Below are positions 25,212 through 36,880 of a DNA stretch of 64,000 bases, piece by piece. The stretch spans positions 310,001 to 374,000 of the forward strand of contig JASANH010001018.1 in NCBI GenBank assembly GCA_030248295.1, written 5' to 3'. Both the position numbers and the translations under genes were made by a program. The notes below the pieces were generated by a model. The model was not told where the DNA came from. It made no database searches and worked only from the letters and a program-made list of their open reading frames with translations. Every line of letters starts with the position of its first letter. Position 1 is the first letter of the stretch. Source of the DNA: Mesodorylaimus sp. YZB2_4. Lineage: Eukaryota > Nematoda > Enoplea > Dorylaimida > Dorylaimidae.

Positions 25212-28200
25212 ATGTTGGCCACGAATGCAATTGGTCTATTTTTGGGCATTTGGAGCTTATTATGGTTAATCGATTATTATTTTCGACTTAGGAATTTTCG
25301 AGCCTATGTTGAATTCGCGGAGAAAAGTGGTTTAGTGATAAGTCCTTTCCAAATACGGCTATATACGGGGCGATTCGAGAGATCGTTGCTGCAATGGGAA
25401 GTGTTGAGGAGGCCGTGGGTGAAGCGAATATTGGACGTTTGGTTCTTTATCGGGATCGGAGCGGCTGTGTTGTCGTTGGGATTTATGCTGTGGTTGGTCA
25501 CCGGCACATTGTACGCCCAGTTGAGACCTATTTTGGTGGCCTGGCTGGCTGGATTGGTTTCGTCGACCATGTCGCCATCCAAGGCCGAGACGATCTTGCA
25601 GACGACGGCGGCGGGCGCAGCGGTTGAGCAGTCGGCCAGCAGAATCGTGCCAATTATCCCTGGTGTAAATATTCCTTGGAGTCAACTGCCTTTATTGTTT
25701 TTCGTGTTGGCATTGTCGGGTATAGTCCATGAATTGGGTAAGTGTGGCCATTGACGGAGACGCAATCGGAGGGAGAATGTGACCCTCATGTCTGGTGGGG
25801 CATGGCGACTGGGATAGAGTAATCGATCTCCCCTGGTTGGGAGACGTCAACCTTTCGGGTTGATGGTTCCAATTCGTGACGACGCCAATATAACCAGTCC
25901 TGGCAAGCGTAGGAAAGAGGTGGCCGACCGAAGTCGGTAGGACAAAAACTCCGACTGGAGCAGGCAAGTCTTGCGACTATACCTACGGCTGAAACATCAA
26001 CCCGAGGGGTTGACGTCTCCCAGCCAGAGGAGAGTATCGATAACTATCCCACTCACCATGGCCCACCAGGCATGAGAGTTGCAGTAAGGGAGGTCGGGGG
26101 GGGGTCTGCCTTTGTGGGAGGAGGCAATGTAATCAAGCAGGATGGCGAGGTAGGGAGCCTAGGTGCTTAGCCACAATGATGGATCGTTTTCTCAAGTTAA
26201 CAGCAGTGTCTGTCTTTGGATGGGGTCCGGTATCGATCGTCAAGTGGGTGGATAATATATGACTGTGCTGGGAAAAACCTATTTTTGTCTTGTATCACTG
26301 TCGTTGATAGGCCCGTGGTCAGACGGAGTCGGGCGCAGTGGTTAGTGCTGGAGGGTGGACACTTTACTCTTGCGAGGTTGTATAGGCTCGACTGGCTATC
26401 GATACTCTGCACGGAGCCGGCATGGGAGCGTCACCCGTTAGGGTGACGTTTCTGCCATGGACTAGGTCGGAGGACTTGGTAGGCTGCCCTGGGTTTTTGG
26501 CGTGGGACAAAAGCTCCTCCGGTCGCTCCCTGCAGTAATACGGAACCAGTCGTATTGCAAGGTGATGGTCAGGTCTTGGGGTAAAGGGACTGGCTCTCCT
26601 GGGTGCCGTCTCACCATGGATCCGTTTTTGGTGAAACGCTTCTCCCTCCATCCTTCCTGGAACGGATCCTTTGACAGAGGATGCAAGAATGAAAAACTAA
26701 GTCCGCGTGTGAATGTGCGGTAGATCGGATCGAAAGCAGATGGGAGACTGGCGAAACAGGGCCTTGCCCGAATGTAAATGTGCAGTAGATCCTGTTGATC
26801 CTCCTAGGACGGGGTATTGATTGGGTTGCACGACTCCCACGTAACGAGTGAAGGCCAGAGCAATGCCTGTTCTTGAATGGGGGTCTTTGTTAATAAGCGA
26901 CCATGCATCATGTGCAAAGCAAGGCGCAGGTGTGGAGTAGACTTCTTTGTGATTTGAGCTACAACAGGGCTCATGTGTGGTCACTTACGGGTCATGTTGG
27001 AAGCGGTTCCATCAGGCTGTATGTAGAATAGTTGTCTGTTGTCGCCTTAAGAGTGGGCGGGAGTGAGAATAAGGGAGCCCTGTTTCGAGTCTTCCCGCAT
27101 ATACTTGCAACCTTGCGCATGCGATAGCGTGGATGCTGCTCACACGTGTTCTCTTTCAGGTCACGCCTTGGCAGCAATAAACGAGAATGTCAGCGTTAGT
27201 AATTTCGGCGTGTTCATGTTTGGCATTTATCCAGGCGCGTTCACGGAGCTGGACAACGACAGTTTGGAAGCGGCATCACTGTATCGCCGTCTCAAGATCT
27301 ACAGCGGTGGGATATGGCATAACCTGTGCGTGGCATTCTTCGCCGTGGCCAGCTTGTCGGCCATGCCCTACGCGTTGGGCCCTCTCGGCTACTCGCACGG
27401 CAAGGGGGTGGTGGTGACCGATGTGAGACCCGAATCGGGATTGGCCACCGAGGGGGGATTGAGGTCGGGCCACGTCATCTACGCCATTAACCACTGCAAG
27501 GTGTTTAACGAAGAAGACTGGGTGAACTGTTTGAGCAGTATAAATCGACACAATTACGGTTATTGCGTGCCAAGGAGCGAGGTGAACGCCAATCTGGCCA
27601 CCAAAGTGGTCAATGTGTACGGCGAATTACACTGCTGCGGGACGAATAGCACTCAGAGCCACCTGTGTTTTTATGGTAAATCGGTGAACGAGACGACACT
27701 GGAGAACATATTCGAGTACAGCTGTCTGCCGGCGAGGTACGTGACTGATCATTCGATCTGCAATTACAGCCTCCCGTGCGGGCAGCAGGCCAAGTGTGTC
27801 TACGCGGCACTGTTCAACAGCACCAAGCTGATACGTTTCCGAGTGGCCAACCAATCCAAGCCCGTCCTGTTCGTCGGAGCACCGGCCGCTATCTTGCCGC
27901 ACGTTAGTGTGGGATCGTTCGTGCCCCGCTATCGATTCACACCAGCCGTAGTGCCCGTGTGGATAGATCTGCTGCTGCGATACCTGTTCACATTCTCGTT
28001 GGCACTGGGTTTGCTGAACGCCATGCCGTGCTATAGTCTGGACGGGCAGTACATCACGAGCGTATTGACGGACGCGTTCTGCCAACGACGACGAACTGTG
28101 TGCGCCAGTCCCCGTCGCAAACAGTTGCTCTACAGGGGCATCATGGTGTACGGCACTGTCAGCCTGATCGGGGTCGTCGTCGTGTCTGTAACACCTTTCC

Positions 28201-28217
28201 TTCGCCTCTGGCTGTGA
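25212..28217 (+). CDS. MBTPS2: Site-2 protease (membrane-bound transcription factor protease, M50B)
   Basis: Exons 25212-25737 and 27160-28217 give about 527 residues; human S2P has 519. This intramembrane zinc metalloprotease makes the second cut that releases SREBP and ATF6 from Golgi membranes. The catalytic HELGH (HExxH) is split by the intron: exon 1 ends at CAT GAA TTG G and exon 2 completes GHAL. Downstream are GIYPGAF, a PDZ-like region with VRPESGLATEGGL, a luminal Cys-rich insert (CCG, CLPARYV, CNYSLPC), and the second metal-ligand motif, MPCYSLDGQYI, equal to the human LDG site. The N terminus has two hydrophobic helices (about residues 4-22 and 70-100). The poly-serine loop of the human protein is absent; a short MSPSKAE region replaces it. 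The intron holds an inverted-repeat element. AATAAA at 28311-28316 follows the stop. Confidence 0.94.
25765..26095. mobile_element. Inverted-repeat (foldback/MITE-like) element in the S2P intron
   Basis: The arm at 25,776-25,872, reverse-complemented, aligns with the arm at 25,985-26,085. Shared blocks include catcaacccga, ggttgacgtctccca, a ggagagt/ggagatcgat block, tatccca and ccatg.ccccaccag.catgag. Arms are about 95 bases and about 80% alike by eye, around a middle of about 110 bases. The middle plus right arm recurs at 39,545-39,750, and arm sequence recurs at 33,945-34,065. There is no coding capacity, so it would be non-autonomous. Confidence 0.65.
26440..26512 (-). repeat. Repeat fragment shared with 34,165-34,240
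   Basis: On the minus strand, the words gggcagcctaccaagtc, tccgacctagtccatgg and cagaaacgtcacc match ggcagccaaccaaccaagtc, ttccgacctggtctgtgg and cagaaacatcacc at 34,180-34,238. It lies near the inverted-repeat element in both places, so the two may be parts of one larger element. Confidence 0.5.
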
Positions 28218-28283
28218 GAATGTCATGTACAAAGGATATGGTATATTTTGTAATTGTATCATATATGGGGCTCACTGGATCGC

Positions 28284-28289
28284 TTTATT
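28284..28289 (-). other. Polyadenylation signal of the K2P channel gene
   Basis: TTTATT on the plus strand reads AATAAA on the minus strand, about 65 bases past the channel stop codon. It lies upstream of the S2P signal AATAAA at 28311-28316, so the two mature 3' ends should overlap. Confidence 0.55.
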
Positions 28290-28351
28290 TTCGGGCCATG
28301 ATCTATGTGAAATAAAGCTGCAGATTACTGTAGGCTGCCTACGTGTCTCGG

Positions 28352-31300
28352 TCATTTCTTGAACGGCTTCCGCTCGGCAACTGCGATGGGCCGCTCCTGC
28401 TCCTCGTCTCGTTTACTGGACCCGCTGGACACGGTCCGTTTGTCCTCGGTCCTGTCCTCGCTCATTTCCTCTTCCTCCTCTTCCATGCCCATTTCTTCCT
28501 CGTACTCTGATTCCTCGTCGGACGATTCGGTCTTGACCAGTATGCCGATCTTCTGTCCCAGCCAACGCGTCTTCTGCACCACATCGTCCTGCATCAACTT
28601 GAAGCACATGGCTATCAAGGCCATGCCGAACAGCAAGTACAGCGAGCAGATGATGAGCTTTTCTTGAGATCCGCTGTCCAGAGAACGACCCGGTACCATG
28701 TCACCAAAACCTGAAAAGGGTCGCTGCCTAAGAATGTCAAGACAAAAACTTTTCCATGAGCGGGAATCGAACTCTACATTACTAGTGTTCAATCTGCAGG
28801 ATTGGGAAACGCTGAGGGGAGCTGGGTATAATAAACGAGCCTCGGGGTTCTGGTGCAGATGACTCCAAGGAGTACACTGCCCGCACAAAGCCAGTCGTGC
28901 ACTCGAAATCAGTTCTGCTACCTTGTCAATCAGGTGGACTAAATGCTGCTACCTGCTGCAGTTTTGCACACCTCCGCCTGGAATATTTAGGGATGGGACT
29001 ATAGCCCACCAACCGAGCCACGGCATGCTTCTCTGATTTTCAAAGCGCTTCTATGCTATTCCTTTGACTATTTCCATTTTTCTTTTGCAGGGAGGCAAAT
29101 TTTTGTGCCAATGGCGACCCCTAGTTCCCACAGCATCCATTCTCGATTTCGCCCTGCACTTACCAATAGTAGTCAATGTGATGAAGGAGAAGTAGGCCCC
29201 CTCGAACAGATCCCATCCTTCCCAGACTGCGAACAGGACAGCACCGCCCAGAATGAACAGCACCACGGTCAGGATGCCGACGATGACTGGCATCTTCTCT
29301 GGCTTGTAATTGTTGCCCGGTTTCCTGGCTGCCGATCGCAAACTGGCTTCGTCCGATCGCTTGGACATTGTACTCCGTTCCTCAGATGGGAGCATGGTGG
29401 TTCGATGGATGACAGAGGAAACGGGTGCCGAAACAGAGGCTGTCAAAGTGGCTGGTTTCGTCTCGTCGTCCAAATACACCACATCGTCAGCCGCCTCGTC
29501 GTCTTCGTCCGCGTCTTCATCCGAGGCCAGGTGTCCCATGGCGTCGTCTTTCTCATTGTCGCTTATGACGATCTGAGGCACCTGCAATGGCCTGCTCATT
29601 CCAGGACTCACCCGAGACGCGCCTGTCAGAGCTTACCCTCGGCTCGTCCACGGTCACCCGCTCCTCTTCCACTTGCTGCTCGTCGGGTCCGCTCGTGCTG
29701 CCGAGTTTAGCGCAGGACAGAATGGAACCGCCTTCCGCTGCTGCTTGTGCCCCGGAAGCAGTGCCTCCCTCGCTGGCCCTCCTATGATGTTTTTGATTCT
29801 TGATCGAGCCGCCACTGGGCAGTGCCTTCATTTCCATAATGATTTTGCCCCCGCTGGCAGCCGAATTCACATAGCGAGCAGAGCTGGTAGTGTTGGAATA
29901 GAAAACGGCACCGCCTTCTTCCGTAATGGGCGATGGAGGGCCATCATTGGACGAACGACAGCACGACGAACAACGTATTTGACAACGCCGATGCTTTTTA
30001 TGAGCCATCACGGCCAGTGCCATGGATTTATTGTTATCATCGTCGAACTTCGAGTCCGACTCCGCTTTCTGACGGCTGCGTATTAAGTCCATGGCTGAAC
30101 GAGTGTGCCGAGCAAAATCGAAGAAATTGCGGACTCTAAAATAGAGATTTCTTGTCAGTCCTCCCGCACAGCCCTGCATGCCAGAGCACATACCTGGCTG
30201 ACGCACCGGTGATGAAGCTACCACCTGCATTACTGGCCGACGACCCATCGACCACCATGTTGCGCATGCTTTGCCCGCGACGTATGGGGGGTGGCACGGA
30301 ACGACTTTCAACATCACGACCACGAGCCCGGCCTCCCGGCAGAGAGCTGAAACAGGCGACAAATTTGAGGCGCCAAGCCTCAAAAGGCCAGCATGTGCTG
30401 TGTGTCAAACATAGTCATATTGGTACAGCCTCAAAGGTTCTCTGTGGGGTGATGCCTGCGGAGGACTTGTCCACTTCAGAGTAATGCCCTGAGGCCACGA
30501 ACAGTTGGGGAGATCATCCGCAGATGTGGCACCTCACCTCGCCCTCACTTACTAGCTATCCCACTGCTTCTGGTGCTCCATACGTTCCGGACGGTACTCG
30601 CGCCCACCCCTGAAACTCTTCATGCTTCTCGTATCGCTGAATGTCTTTCTGCCGGGAGCAGAGCTGTAACTTCGAAGACTGGCGTGTCGTCGCAGACCAC
30701 TCGGAGTCTGACCTCGCACACGGACACTCTGCCCTGAAATGGACACCTGCACTATCAATTCAACACCACCTCCTAACCACTGCTCACCTCGACGCATCGA
30801 TGATGTGCCGGCGAATCGGAAACTCAAAGCGGCCCTTTTGATCCTTCGCCTGGTCTTTTTCCATCGACAATAAGCGCAGCAGATTTTGAAATATATGAAC
30901 GTGAATAACTGAGCCAGGGTCTCGGCGATGTTGGCCAGGCAGAGGAGCATGAGAGGAATGCCGACCTAAGAGGCATAGACATGTCAAGCCAGGACAGGAT
31001 ACCCTGAGCCAGACCCACCATGGCGTACAGGATGGTCACGCCTCGTCCAATGCCCGTCTTCGGACAGATGTGTCCGTAGCCTGAAATGGAAATGCACTGA
31101 TAGGTGTCGCCAAGGGAGAGTCAGACTGGTGATTTGTTGGCCATGGTCATCTAGGACATACCCATTCACAGTGGACGGCCACAGCACTATGACTGGACGT
31201 GGCGACCCCAGATAAAGACCAACTAAGATGGCCGCCTCGGTGTTGCAGTGGCGAAAGGCGTGTTTCACAGTTTGCTCGGTCGTCCCTCAGCTCAACTCTG

Positions 31301-32978
31301 GCCGTCTGAGAACTTTGTGAAGTTCTCTCCGCGCCTTGCACGCCTGGCGGTGGGCGACTCTCCCTTCATCCCCCCCCCCCCAGGAGAGGCCTTATGGGGC
31401 GGGGGGCTCTGGAATCTGGGTCCCCTCATGGGGCACGGGCTGGGTATGGTTGGGTAACCACCGACATCGCGGGGTAGCGACTAACACGCAACCTTGCCCG
31501 GCATGCATCCCGGATTGACCCTAGTCGATGGCAAGATAGGGTCAGCTAACAAGCCCCCTAGCCCGCGGGTAAATGGCCAAAAATCGACCCTCCTCTGGAC
31601 TGACCAGGAATTTGTAAGAAACAGACCAACTAACGATAAGATCATCTCAGATAAGGCCCCAGTCACATCACACAGACTTACCGATGGTGGTGAATACAGT
31701 GATCGAGTACAGCAATGCCCCCAAGTATGTCCACTGATACTTGATATTCTCGTCATCGCCGTCATACCCTCCGAAATTCACCGCTTTCACCATTTCTTCT
31801 TCGTACACTTTCAACATCTTGTCCGCCTCCGTTTTCCATACTTCTTCCTGCAACGCGCCGCCAGAGTGGCCATGCAAGCTGTCAGCATATGCGGGCACAG
31901 AAGGGGACAATTAGTGAGCCCGGAAAGATCTTTTTCAAAAGCAGTATATTTGCCGCCAAAAATTCGAATTAAAAATGGCGGGAAAATAACCACCATTTAT
32001 TAGTGCCTGCCGAACACATTTGCGTGCCGTCCTCACCTTCAGAACCAGCTGCTTGTCCGTAAATTCCAACAAATCTTGAACTAACTGCAAAAAAGGACAC
32101 TTGAAAGCAGAGCACACGGACTTGGTCCCCCTCACCTTTTTGGTTGCATTCCGAATTCTCCACTGATACTCCTCCTCGTAGGGCAGCTCGATGGCACGAA
32201 ATATGACTGCCCCCAGAATGGCATAGCCCACAACCAGTCCGCACAGACCCTCAAATCAGTCGCATGCCCTCATGGTGGCACGGAGTGGAATAGGTGTACT
32301 TACCACGTGCGAGAATAGAAATGCCAATAACTGAAACGAACCGAACCATGTACACACTACTGGATGAGGCAAGTTGGACACTCAGGCCATACGGTAGGAG
32401 CCAAGGTTTATGGGCCGGAGGTGATGCGGGTTCGATCCTCACCAGGGGCAATCCTTTTGTAAAATGTCACATTACATTCGAACTTGATTTACCTGTTTAA
32501 AAAATGATTTGACCCGCAGCATAAACGAGCGAAACTTGTCACCCATCTTGCTAGCACCAGGCCAGACTATGCACCCCTGCAAATATGACCTTCCTCCTGT
32601 CCGCTACGAACAGGGGCCCCGAATGTGAGCGATAAGAATCGAGGCCGATTCCACGAGCCACTCGCTCGGTTATTGCCTTTTCGGGCTTTATTGGCCTGGC
32701 ATGATAGGCCGGCCAAAAAAGGCAAGAGCAGGCGTCATTGGTGGCCATCTCCCACCGGCATAGGCAAACGATAGGCCACTTACCAGCCAGTTGCTTCGTC
32801 GAGGTTCCTGCTCCTCCTCGTACTCGTACTCGTAGCCGACCGATGGTATCGCACTCGTGCCAAGCTTGCATAGAGCGCTCTCAGTTTCCGTAAATTGCGC
32901 TGCACTCACGACACCCGTCGGCTCGGTTTGTCTAAGGGTAGCTGGAGAACGCAGTGCTCGGGATACGGCCACATTCAT
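28352..32978 (-). CDS. Two-pore-domain potassium channel (KCNK/TWK) with a very long M2-M3 linker
   Basis: Thirteen coding exons in transcript order: 32978-32784, 32546-32493, 32330-32304, 32249-32136, 32084-32037, 31847-31682, 31080-31019, 30965-30788, 30733-30553, 30346-30194, 30135-29637, 29572-29164 and 28710-28352; about 814 residues. It is a background K+ channel of the plasma membrane. M1 is about 84-110 (SHVGLCGLVVGYAILGAVIF). Pore 1 has TTIGYG (about 199-204), and M2 is about 215-253. A hydrophilic linker of about 390 residues follows. M3 is about 653-676, pore 2 has TTIGFGD, and M4 is about 713-734. The tail is Glu-rich (near 755-780) and ends KPFKK. Linkers in most K2P channels are tens of residues; TRESK has a long one regulated by calcineurin. 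Exon 12 may instead start at 29581, adding V-P-Q. Exon 1 is the weakest: translation may begin at MGDKF (32546). Confidence 0.88.
31240..31610 (+). repeat. Dispersed repeat, family D, inside a K2P intron
   Basis: The words cttgcacgcctggcggtgg, ccttatggggcgggg and ctctggaatctgggtc, a C-run at about 31,370-31,382, then gtcgatggcaagatagggtc and aacaagccccctag recur in the same order at 60,170-60,380. The stretch cttgcacgcctggcggtggg also resembles cttgcacgccaggccgtggg in family B at 34,418, so families B and D share a body. It sits in the 601-base intron 31,081-31,681. Confidence 0.6.
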
Positions 32979-33944
32979 CTTGGGCACTCCTGGGGAATGG
33001 CCGAATCGGACCAGGCCAGCCAACTCGACTGAGACCACTCCATCAAAGTCGACCCGACAAGCCGTCTTCAATGCCCCCCTAATTCCAACATGCCTCCGTC
33101 ACGCAAACAAGCAACACAAATTAGGACATGGCACGAGCACATGCCAAATTTGCACACTTAAAGACTGGCCAAACCAAACACTACTTTACGAGTCAGTGCC
33201 CCATGAAACATGACCACTCGAATACATACGCCCGATCGATATCTGATCGGACATCTACAAACTATCCTCGTCGACTACAGGTTAGACAAGAATAACTTCC
33301 CCATACTGGATGCTAAGCATACAAATATTCCCGCCATTTTTTACTTTGAATTTTTTGCGAAATATTTTATTTCTTCATAAAAATGCGACACTATCGACAA
33401 TTTACTCATCTGGAGGTGAACATGCCCAGGCCCTCTATGCCCACACGTGCACAGGTACCGTATGCACACTAGTCGTATCAGCTAGTCATAATGTTTAAAT
33501 GCTAATATTTGTTTTCTTCAAAGCAACTAAAATTTTTTTCTTTTCCTCTGCAATGAAAAAAAAAAAAACTTGATTATGTAAAACTCCTCAAGGAATATCG
33601 CACCAACTTACCGATCGTATGTGCCTTTGGTAAACTAGCCAGCATATGCAATTTATGAAACCTAAGCAAGGCCTTTTCGCAAGATCGCATACTTCCACCC
33701 ACGTGAATTGTACGAAGAAAAGCAGGATTACGACCGATTTTTGAAACGAATGGAAGCACACCGAGCAATAGATTAAGTTCGGGACGACTGATCCGTACCA
33801 CCACAATACTAGTTTCGTCATTGAAGAGTTTTACTGCAAAAAAGAGAAAATGAGACACCATATTTGGTGCTTGCTATGATGAGAAAAGCACAGTTCACAT
33901 TCCCAGGACATGCAACTTGCCATTCGTTTCGAGAAAACTAACTT

Positions 33945-34065
33945 TGGGAATGCAACCCCCTGCCAGCGGCTGAAACATCAACCTGAGAGCTTGACATGTT
34001 CCAGTCAGTGGAGATCAATAATCCTTTCACAGTCGCCATGGCCCGCGCGACTGACGAAGGTCACA
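33945..34065 (+). repeat. Single-arm fragment of the inverted-repeat element
   Basis: The words ggctgaaacatcaacctgag, gcttgacatgttccag and tcgccatggcccgcgcgac match the right arm at 25,985-26,085. The partner arm is absent. Confidence 0.55.
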
Positions 34066-34284
34066 TAAAATGCCATATGCACTTGTACTGCACACCCAGG
34101 CTCATATGATTTCAAAGGTAGCAGATGGTCTGTTTACTGGAGGCGCCAGCGGAATTTCGCACCACGTCAAAAACTCGGGGCAGGGCAGCCAACCAACCAA
34201 GTCTTCCGACCTGGTCTGTGGCAGAAACATCACCACGGCTGGGTTTGTGCAGAGGATCGCGATTGAGAGACGAGCATCCACACA

Positions 34285-34765
34285 CAGAAGCGGCCGCGGT
34301 GGTGCAGCGGTTCGGCATTCGTCTCCCCGTATTGCTTGGGAGCGAGTGGCTGGACTCGTCCCGGGCTCGATCCCCGGCGATGGAGGTCGGTTTGCGAACC
34401 ATAAACCCTCGCTGACCTTGCACGCCAGGCCGTGGGTGACTCACCCGGTACCGCCGAGGTGCTCCGAGAGGAGAGACGGAAGCCAAACGAGTAGACAGTC
34501 TCGGCTGTCGAACACCGACAGGGTTCAAACCCCACCCGCCATCGTCCGAGAAAGTCGGTGCCTGGTCCAGGATGCCCTCGCGTGGAAGTGCTTCTAGTGG
34601 AGACGCGCAGAGGGACGCTGCCGTGAGAGCTTGTCACCTCACGGCCTCGCTTATCATATCATGACTGCTGGCTGGCTATAGGCAAAACGGGTTGGAAGTC
34701 CCGTGGGGAACTGTGACGGCGCGGGACCCAACCCACAAAAATTTTTAAAAAAATCCACACACAGA
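34285..34765 (+). repeat. Full-length family B SINE-like element with tRNA-like head
   Basis: The 5' head (34,293-34,385) has an A-box-like GTGGTGCAGCGGTTCGGC and a B-box-like GGGCTCGATCCCC. The body includes cttgcacgccaggccgtggg and gatgccctcgcgtggaag. The 3' part repeats gcttatcatatca and ggcaaaacgggttgg and ends in an A-rich tail near 34,760. The last 200 bases match 20,845-21,035. An RNA polymerase III-driven retroposon is inferred. Confidence 0.65.
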
Positions 34766-36880
34766 AAGGTCAATGTCAGGTGGACTCTGCAAGCATCCAA
34801 AATCTAGCCCCTAGCCCAAGCGGGTTCTAAAATTTTTCGGGCGTTTGAACGGGAATTTAGGGAGCAAAAAGCAAGTTTTTTGTTTCTGTTCGCTCGCTTC
34901 GTGACCAGGGTCTTAAACTCACGTAAGCTCAATTCCCACAAGGAGGGATCTGGTCAAAAACTGGCCAATTTTGCCCAAAATGAACGGGTTATAAACAAAA
35001 TGACCGCTAAGCTGGCCAGGGCGCCAATAAAAGCGTAAATAGAATAGGATGCAAGTTACGGAGAAAAACGAAAAGATAAGAGCTTTTAGAATACGTATGG
35101 AGCACAAAAACCCCAGCTGTTCACTCTGCTCAGACCCTCAGATAAGCAGTCAGGGGAAAAAGCTTAGTCAATCTGATCTCTAGTGAACGCAATGTGAGGG
35201 CACTAGAGCAGGGTCACAGTGACCACTACCTTGCAAAGACTGTTTGCACGATCCAGCACCGAAATCGCCATGAATTGAACAAACGACATCCCAAATTGAA
35301 CGATAGATATCCGATGTTGAGAATTCGGCTGACGGCTGGCATAAAACAGGATCAGGAATGACCTGGGCGAGTACGTATCTAAAAGTAACGGATTTCAGTG
35401 GAAACAAACCGATGTGCTGTATCCAATTTATGTACAGTAGTTGTTACTGCTTATCAGTAATTTACGATTAGACGCCAAGCGGGTTAGTATAGGAGATAGT
35501 ACATTATGCTAACACTAACGTTATAAACAAGTTATACAGTACAGCAGACACTCAGCCACTGCAGTGAGAACACTCCAACCAAAGGTATTAGTATGTTATG
35601 GAGACACCTCGACCTTTTGGGTGACACTTGGGCACAAGGAGGAAGTCCAGTCTAGACATAGAGTTATACTTCCAAAATTTATATTATTTATATATCTGTA
35701 TTTGTATATATCTTTACATTGTCATAAAAATTTCATGAATACAAAATAATTGAAAACAGTCGCAAACATGGGGCGAAACGCGCCGTGCCGTTGCGGCTGT
35801 AGTTTCGTAAACTTCGCCGTCACTCATAGAACATGCAAAACGGTCTTCCGTGATTAGCCTTTCGTCTTGGCATAGAATAGTATCTTGCTCTTGATGCCAG
35901 AGCTGAGCAACGGGGGATCTCACGGGCAGGCATGGTATGAGCAAAGCTTTAGGTGCGGTCCTACTGGGATAATCCGATTAAAAAGCACTGACAACCGAGA
36001 AAGACCAAAACTGAGTACTATCCTTGGAAATGCCTGCCTTTCATACTGTACCTTATCCTCTTTATTTCGGACTTGACCTGACGCGACAATGGTGTCTCTG
36101 CAATACATACACCAATACGGTGTCTCCACTACATCCACCAATAATTCAAAAAACCGAGTCCGAGAGGTGTCTCCACAACATACAGTACCCCTCGCGGCTG
36201 AGAGCACCTCCTTTTGTCCCCGAAATTCCTACGAGCAGAATCGACACGATCACTATGCGCTTCAAAAAGACCTAGCCTAGGATCTATATAAATAGAACAG
36301 AGGCCGGCCAGACATCGTACACACCTGTTTTTGAATTTCACCATTTTGCCATCGATCACATGAAAAACTTGATCCCACAGATCAAACTGTTCGACAGTTT
36401 AAACAAATTCTAGCTTTTTCCGAATATTTTGCGAGCAAAATTAGAAATCACACAACTAGTTATTTGTCTTGACCAAGTGAAGGGAAAATTTTAATTTTGA
36501 ATTTTACCGTCCTAATTCTGAGGTTCTGATGCCTAAGCTGCTGCGACAGAATTTAGTTTCAGATAAAAAATAATTTCAAAACCTATCCCATCGTAATTGT
36601 GTTTTATTGTGTAGAGAGGGATTTCTCACTTCTGCAATATGATTTTATGAAACCTCGGAACTGCTGCTTTAATTAAGAGGCTCATGCCGCTTTACATGTT
36701 TTCATTAAACGCTGAAACTATATTTTACCCCACTCGAAGTTGGCGGCGTCTGCTGCGATCAAAGCGCGCTACAATCGGTTCCACCATACGCTCCAAGCCG
36801 CTCTCTTCAAGAAACTTATCGAAAAGTGGTCCAAAGATACTAGTATCGTGCAAATTCGGATGTTTTTCAGTAGCGGCGTA

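Larger units (their letters stand above)
32979..36880. other. 3.9 kb spacer between the K2P channel and coiled-coil genes
   Basis: The two genes diverge from here. It holds an inverted-repeat-element fragment (33,945-34,065), a related repeat (34,165-34,240) and a full family B SINE-like unit (34,285-34,765). The parts at 33,300-33,600 and 35,600-36,700 are AT-rich. A gatgtttttcag acceptor-like site ends at 36870, ten bases before the coiled-coil start codon. No other coding exon was recognised with confidence. Confidence 0.4.

Noticed and set aside
27627-28262. A 211-residue minus-strand protein
   Set aside because: It is antisense to the second exon of S2P, which aligns with the known protease over its full length.
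29105-29710. A 201-residue plus-strand protein
   Set aside because: It is the antisense shadow of the K2P channel exons, whose minus-strand reading matches M3 and pore 2.
30553-30580. The K2P gene ending at a TAG after QKQWDS
   Set aside because: A good donor (gtaagtg) overlaps that TAG, and splicing in phase 2 leads to exons carrying M3, pore 2 and M4.
33574-33861. Minus-strand gene of 95 residues
   Set aside because: It is AT-rich, matches no family I know and has no partner exons. It is treated as chance.
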